64,000 nt of DNA from Candidatus Binatia bacterium (GTDB lineage: Bacteria > Desulfobacterota > Binatia > UBA12015), in NCBI GenBank assembly GCA_036563615.1, contig DATCMB010000019.1:1-64000 (forward strand), given 5' to 3'. The position numbers and the translations under genes were made by a program. Shown one piece after another: positions 59,295-64,000 of this stretch (position 1 is its first letter; each line of letters begins with the position of its first letter). The notes beneath the pieces are model-generated. The model saw only the letters and a list, made by a program, of their open reading frames with translations. It was not told the DNA's origin and did no database searches.

Positions 59295-60623
59295 ATGAGC
59301 GCGTCGCGAGCGGACGTCGCCGGACGGCTCTACCGCGGCCTCTCGCGCGCCGCCGCACGCGGCCTCGCGAGCCTCGGCTTCGTGCGCAGCGTCTACGCGC
59401 GGCGCAGCGTCGCGTGCGGTGAAGCGAGGCTGCCGCGCAGCGACCTCGACTTGACGGTGGTGATCGATCCGCCCACCGACCTCGAGCACGAGGTGGCGAC
59501 GATCCGAGCGCTCGCACGCCGCCTCCACGCGATGCGGCGCCTGCTGCCGATGCTCGGCGCGGCCGAGGTGGCGACCCCCGACGAGCTCGACCTCTGGTAC
59601 CGCGCGCCGTGGTTCCCGGGCTCGCTCGAGCGCGACCGCGGCTGGCTCAGGCTCTGGGGCGAGGAGATCGTCCTCCCCGCGCCCGAAGGTCCGCCCGCAC
59701 GCGCGTGGCGACGCAACCTGCCGTGGTTCTTCTGGGCGTGGAGCTCGCTGCCGCGCTGGCTGCGCGCGCGCCGCGTCCGCACGTGCTGCAACCTCGTCCT
59801 CGACATGCTGAACGTCGCGCTGCTCGGCGAAGGCGTGGTGCGCGGTCCGATCCGACGCGCGGCCCTGGTCGACCTCTGGCAGGAGCGGATCGGCGACGTC
59901 GCGCAGCTCGCGCAGGTGCGCGCGGCACTGCGCGGCCGGCCATCCGGACGCGCGGACGATCTTCTCCGCTGGCTGCATCGGCAGAGCGTTCGCATCGCGC
60001 ACGACCTGCCGGACGACGACGCGCGCGACGCGGTCGTCGGACCCGTTCCGGAGCGCGTCACGAGCCGCGTCCCGTTCTCCTATGGCGACGCGACCTACGT
60101 CCTCGTCGACCCCGACGACCAAGCCGCGCTCGACGCCGCGATCGACGCGCAGCATGCGACACCGGGAGTCGTCGTGACCAGCGCGCGCACGCTCGCGCGC
60201 TACCTTCGCGAGCGCAACCCCTGGCAGTGGTGGTGCATCGCCGACGACGCGCGCGCGAGCTTCGCTCGACCCGACGACGAAGCCGTGCGGCGCGCGATCC
60301 GCTACTACGCGCACCCGACGGCGCTGCGCCGCCTCGGTCTGTCGATCGGCACCGGTGTCGATCGCCGCGACACGATCGGACCGCAGTACGCGCAAGCGCG
60401 GCTGTGGCTCGACCGCGGCTTCGTCGCCAGCTCGCGCGACGAGCTCGTCGAAGCGTGGCGTGCGACGTACGGCGCGTGGCCGTACGTCGACGTCGCGACC
60501 AGCGACGAGTTCTTCGCGCGCTGCTACCCGATCCTGCGTCGCGACGTCGACGAGCTGGCGCGTCGCACGGGCGTGGTCGCGTCGGCGCCGGACGGGCCGC
60601 GTCGACCAGCAGATTTCGCTTGA
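59295..60623 (+). CDS. Nucleotidyltransferase-fold hypothetical protein
   Basis: 442 residues. The N-terminal part has CGEARLPRSDLDLTVVIDP with Asp50 and Asp52, matching the G-x-S-D-x-D-L motif of pol-beta-type nucleotidyltransferases with the leading Gly-Ser modified. The remaining 350 residues are helical and Trp/Arg-rich (WFFWAWSSLPRWLRARRVRTC) without any family I know. Its substrate is unknown. Confidence 0.6.
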   Translation: MSASRADVAGRLYRGLSRAAARGLASLGFVRSVYARRSVACGEARLPRSDLDLTVVIDPPTDLEHEVATIRALARRLHAMRRLLPMLGAAEVATPDELDLWYRAPWFPGSLERDRGWLRLWGEEIVLPAPEGPPARAWRRNLPWFFWAWSSLPRWLRARRVRTCCNLVLDMLNVALLGEGVVRGPIRRAALVDLWQERIGDVAQLAQVRAALRGRPSGRADDLLRWLHRQSVRIAHDLPDDDARDAVVGPVPERVTSRVPFSYGDATYVLVDPDDQAALDAAIDAQHATPGVVVTSARTLARYLRERNPWQWWCIADDARASFARPDDEAVRRAIRYYAHPTALRRLGLSIGTGVDRRDTIGPQYAQARLWLDRGFVASSRDELVEAWRATYGAWPYVDVATSDEFFARCYPILRRDVDELARRTGVVASAPDGPRRPADFA

Positions 60624-61066
60624 TCTGCCCCCCGGTTTCGGGTTCTCTAGATTCGTAGCCGGTCGGCCCGCGATTAGACCGACCGCCGCCGACGAAGAGG
60701 GTCGTCGGCGGCACCTCGCGTGGCCGTCCCACAGCGTCGTTGCGTTCCGGTTCCGGGAATGCTTCCCTTGTTCCCGCCGGCCCGCACGCGCCGCACGGGA
60801 GAAGTAGCCCAAGGCGAAGCGTGACGTCCACGAGCAGGTGAAGCGGGTCCGGGTGGTTCGAGGTCGCCCGCGTTCCTCGATCGCCCTGCTCGACCTCCGG
60901 GCAGCGCCCGTCGCGCCGGAGCGACATCACCCTCCGCAAGGGTTCAGCGAAGCCAGTAAGTGATTCTGCCAGCGGTCAGCACAGCGGGAAGCCGCTACCG
61001 CGGCCCGTCCGGCCTTGCCCGCCGGCTTGACGAGGAGACTGACGTGATCGGTCAGGCGACCGTTCC
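60624..61066. other. Intergenic stretch before recQ
   Basis: 443 bases. The 5' part has a strong hairpin (listed separately). The region before recQ includes GCTTGACGAGG near 61025 as a possible -35 and a weak AGGAG near 61033. No gene or RNA was recognised in the remainder. Confidence 0.4.
60685..60712 (+). terminator. Hairpin after the nucleotidyltransferase-fold gene
   Basis: Perfect 11-bp stem GCCGCCGACGA/TCGTCGGCGGC with six-base loop, 61 bases after the stop. No U tract follows. Confidence 0.55.
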
Positions 61067-63925
61067 GTGAGAAGCTCGGCGACCAAACGCACGAGCTCGG
61101 CGCGTACCCGGAAGACCACGGTGACCCCGGAGGTCGACGAGGCGACGCGCGAGAGCGTCGAAGCGGCGCAGGAGAGCGCCGAGAAGCCCGTCAAGCGCAC
61201 ACGAGCGACCAAGTCGGCGAGCTCGGCAAAGACCGCCAAGGCGACGAAGAAGACGAGCCGCGCCGCCGTGCCGCCCGCAGAGGTCGCGGACGTCGCGCCG
61301 GCGAAGCGCACCCGAACCCGCAAGGCGGCAAAGCGAACCGCAGACGCTCCCGCCGCAGAGGCGCCCGTCGAAGCGTCGAGCGCGCCGGCCGCCGAGCCGA
61401 AGAAGCCGCGTCGGCGAAAGACGGCGAGCGCGGCCGCCGTGGCCGCGGCTGCAACGGAGACCGCCGCCGCACCGGCGGCTGCCGAGGACGCGGACGCGAG
61501 CGCCACGACCGAGCGCGCCCCGGCCGTCAAGAAGCCGCGCCGACGGTCCACGAAGAAGGCTTCCGCCGACGGCGGGAGCGCCGCCGTCGCACGCAGCGAG
61601 ACGGTGAACGACGAGGCGACGCTCGCCTTGCCCGATGCGTCGGCCGCAGGCGAATCCTGGCACGACCTCGGCGTGGTCGACGTCGACGCGGACGCCGACG
61701 CCGCCGCCGCGCGGGACGCGGCGCCGCATGACGCGGCTGGCACCGGCGGAGAAGGAAGCGTCGCCGGCAACGGCCCGCTCGCGACGGCGGAGCGCAGCGA
61801 CGTCCCACCGGCGAGCCGAACGCTCGCGGCGTCCGAGGATGACGCCGATGCGGCGGACCTCGACGCGGACGACGACCACGAGGTCGCCGCCGCCGACGTC
61901 GACCTCGCCGACGTGCTCGCCGACGATTCCGACGAGCACGACGACGACGAGGACGAGGACGACGCGGACGCCGGCGAGGACGACGACACCTCCGAAGCCG
62001 ACGGCGGCGACCTCGCCGAGATCGACCTCGCCTCGGTCGAGCACGACGACACGGACGAGGACGAAGAACACGACGACCACGACGACACGCCGCTCGGCGA
62101 GACCGTGTCGACCGACGCCGGCGGCGGTCTCGATCCCGCGGTCGCCGCCGCGGCGCGCCGCCTCGGCATCCAGCGCCTCTACCCCGAGCAGGAGCGCGGC
62201 ATCCGCGAGACGCTCGCCGGACGCGACGTGCTCATCGTCATGCCCACCGGGTTCGGCAAGAGCGCCTGCTACCAGGTGCCGTCGATGGTGCTGCCGAAGC
62301 CGGTGGTGCTCATCTCGCCGCTCCTCTCGCTCCTCAAGGACCAGCACGAGAAGCTCATCAAGTTCGGCGTGCCGACGGTGCGCATCGACGGCACCGTGCG
62401 CGGCAAGGCGCGCGCCGAGGCGCTCGAGCGCATCGCGCGCGGCGGCTCGCTGCTGGTGATGACGACGCCCGAGACGCTCGGCTCCGAGGAGATGTACGAG
62501 GTGCTGTCGAAGTCCGGCATCTCGCTTGCCGCGATCGACGAGGCGCACTGCATCTCGGAGTGGGGCTTCGACTTCCGCCCGGCCTACCTGCGCCTCGGCG
62601 AGGTGCTGCGGAACTTCGGCGCGCCGCCGATGCTCGCGCTGACCGCGACCGCGACCGAGAAGGTGCGCACCGACATCGTGCGCTTCCTCGGCATGCGCTC
62701 GCCGGTGATCGTCGCGAGCTCGCCGCACCGCTCGAACCTCGCGTTCGAGGTGCTCGAGTGTCGCGAGGCGGCGCGTCTACGTGCGCTCGCGCGGCTCGCG
62801 CAGCGTCTGCGCCGACCGGGCATCATCTACTGCTCGACGACGCGCGACGTCGACACGGTCTACACGATCCTCGCGAAGCTCGGCATCCCGGTGCACCGCT
62901 ACCACGGCAAGATGGCGGCGGGAGAGCGCTCGGTGCAGCAAGAGATGTTCATGAAGCCGGGGCGCCGCACCGTCATGGTGGCGACCAGCGCGTTCGGCCT
63001 CGGCATCGACAAGCCGGACATCCGCTACGTCGTGCACCAGCAGTCGCCGGCGTCGCTCGAGCAGTACGTCCAGGAGGCGGGACGCGCGGGACGCGACGGC
63101 GCGAAGGCGAACTGCATCCTGCTGCACGACGCGTCGGATCGCGCGGTGCACGAGGCGCTGCTGTCGCGCTCGCGACTGCGTCCGGACCAGCTCTACAAGC
63201 TCGGGAGCGCGCTCGCAGCGTGGGCGGCGGAAGGCCGCACGCCGACGATCAACGCGCTCGCGCTGTCGGCGGACCTCGGCGAGCGCCCGACCAACGCGCT
63301 GCTCGCGACGCTCGAGGAAGCGAACATCGTGCGCATCGCCGAGGACCTGACGGTGCACCCGACGGTGCCGCCCGAGGAGGTCGAGGAGCGCACCCGCAGC
63401 CTCGCCGGGCAGTTCGCCAACATGCGCACGCAGGACGCACGCCGTCTCGACTCGGTCGACGACTACGCGCGGAGCACCGAGTGCCGCGCGGTCTATCTGC
63501 GGCGCTACTTCGGCGAGGACAACGGCACGCCGTGCGGGCTGTGCGACATCTGCCGCGGTCGTCCGGAGCGTCCGTCGACCTTCTGGTCGCCGGTCGCGTC
63601 GCCGAAGCGCATGAACAAGAAGCGTCGGCGCCGTGGACGCGGTGGTCAGCAGCAGCAGAAGCGCCGGCGCGGACGCGGCAATCGCCAGGGACCGCAGCCG
63701 CAGCCGATGCAGGCGCGCGGCGGTGCGCCCGGCGGACAGCAGCCGCAGCAGCGTCCGCAGAACGCGCAGGGCGGCGGTCCGCAGCCACAGCTCGATGCCA
63801 ACGGACAGCCGCGGCGTGGGCGCCGACGTCGGCGTCGCGGACGCCGCGGTCGTCGCGGACGGCCGAACCCGGCAGCCGCGCCGCCGTCGTCGCCGCCGCC
63901 ACCGCCGCCGGCCGGCGGGAGCTGA
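61067..63925 (+). CDS. recQ: RecQ-family helicase with long disordered N- and C-terminal tails
   Basis: 952 residues from GTG 61067. Residues 1-175 are Lys/Ala/Thr-rich like histone H1 (KRTRATKSASSAKTAKATKK), 180-345 are Asp/Glu-rich, then the helicase core: YPEQERGIRETL, Walker A MPTGFGKSACYQVPS, DEAHCISEWGFDFRPAY, SAFGLGIDKPDIRYVVH and QEAGRAGRDG. The zinc cluster ECRAVYLRRYFGEDNGTPCGLCDIC (near 805) confirms RecQ. No HRDC domain; instead 110 residues of Arg/Gly/Gln and Pro. A 3'-5' helicase in repair or replication restart; the tails may bind DNA and proteins. Confidence 0.9.
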   Translation: MRSSATKRTSSARTRKTTVTPEVDEATRESVEAAQESAEKPVKRTRATKSASSAKTAKATKKTSRAAVPPAEVADVAPAKRTRTRKAAKRTADAPAAEAPVEASSAPAAEPKKPRRRKTASAAAVAAAATETAAAPAAAEDADASATTERAPAVKKPRRRSTKKASADGGSAAVARSETVNDEATLALPDASAAGESWHDLGVVDVDADADAAAARDAAPHDAAGTGGEGSVAGNGPLATAERSDVPPASRTLAASEDDADAADLDADDDHEVAAADVDLADVLADDSDEHDDDEDEDDADAGEDDDTSEADGGDLAEIDLASVEHDDTDEDEEHDDHDDTPLGETVSTDAGGGLDPAVAAAARRLGIQRLYPEQERGIRETLAGRDVLIVMPTGFGKSACYQVPSMVLPKPVVLISPLLSLLKDQHEKLIKFGVPTVRIDGTVRGKARAEALERIARGGSLLVMTTPETLGSEEMYEVLSKSGISLAAIDEAHCISEWGFDFRPAYLRLGEVLRNFGAPPMLALTATATEKVRTDIVRFLGMRSPVIVASSPHRSNLAFEVLECREAARLRALARLAQRLRRPGIIYCSTTRDVDTVYTILAKLGIPVHRYHGKMAAGERSVQQEMFMKPGRRTVMVATSAFGLGIDKPDIRYVVHQQSPASLEQYVQEAGRAGRDGAKANCILLHDASDRAVHEALLSRSRLRPDQLYKLGSALAAWAAEGRTPTINALALSADLGERPTNALLATLEEANIVRIAEDLTVHPTVPPEEVEERTRSLAGQFANMRTQDARRLDSVDDYARSTECRAVYLRRYFGEDNGTPCGLCDICRGRPERPSTFWSPVASPKRMNKKRRRRGRGGQQQQKRRRGRGNRQGPQPQPMQARGGAPGGQQPQQRPQNAQGGGPQPQLDANGQPRRGRRRRRRGRRGRRGRPNPAAAPPSSPPPPPPAGGS

Positions 63926-64000
63926 GCGGGCTCGACGCCGAAGACCGCAGCGACGCTTGCTCCGGCTCGGCGCGAGTGAGATTGCCCTTCGCGTGCGACG
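63926..64000. other. Intergenic end of window
   Basis: 75 bases after recQ with no complete feature. A larger gene may begin beyond the edge. Confidence 0.3.

Overview
The window is a GC-rich bacterial chromosome segment whose two parts do not look as if they come from the same genome. Positions 1 to about 6950 hold, all on the minus strand, dnaA-dnaN-yaaA(S4)-recF-remB-gyrB-gyrA. This is the exact gene order at the replication origin of Bacillota, and remB between recF and gyrB is a Bacillota marker. Codon choice here favours GCC, ACC, CCC and CGG. From about 7060 rightwards, codon choice moves to GCG, ACG, CCG and TCG, and the gene content is that of a Gram-negative, deltaproteobacterium-like lineage (Binatota, Desulfobacterota or Myxococcota type): outer-membrane beta barrels, phosphatidylcholine synthase, split F0 genes beside parB, and many amidohydrolases. 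The switch falls inside dnaA, near its most conserved AAA+ segment. An assembly chimera joining two origin regions is the simplest reading; natural recombination is the alternative.

Regions. 1-7.7 kb: replication-initiation cluster, with DnaA-box-like sites on both sides of dnaA. 8-12.4 kb: hemL, atpZ-atpI-atpB-atpE and parB. 12.4-17.1 kb: small secreted and hypothetical genes, a Zn alcohol dehydrogenase, a divergent pair containing a degenerate Hint-fold protein, a TPR protein and riboflavin synthase. 17.2-23.4 kb: clpB with unusual palindromes at both ends, a TetR regulator, phosphatidylcholine synthase and a stand-alone E2-type acyltransferase. 23.4-31 kb: pcrA/uvrD, rlmE, a secreted zinc metalloprotease and mutS2. 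31-33.4 kb: a compact operon of Zn-ribbon protein, BtuF-like protein, MoaB, MoaD and MoaE, read towards mutS2. 33.5-37.1 kb: miaB and a two-subunit ADP-forming acyl-CoA synthetase. 37.2-43.4 kb: three secreted or outer-membrane proteins separated by strong terminators. 43.4-48.9 kb: B12-type radical SAM, PlsC and GT2 genes (probable lipid modification), an SDR, an EamA transporter and an Hsp15-like S4 protein. 48.9-53.3 kb: MacB-type ABC exporter with adaptor. 53.4-60.6 kb: a porin-like barrel, three amidohydrolases, a ferritin-like di-iron protein and a nucleotidyltransferase-fold protein. 61-63.9 kb: RecQ with long disordered tails.

I saw no rRNA, tRNA, CRISPR array, insertion sequence or prophage. 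The most interesting items are the hybrid dnaA, the Hint-fold protein lacking splicing residues, the inactive-looking M1-peptidase/beta-barrel fusion, the MoaD with residues beyond its Gly-Gly, a shared C-terminal domain in two neighbouring secreted proteins, and the divergent clpB palindrome. All functional calls rest on motif recognition by eye; no database search was run.
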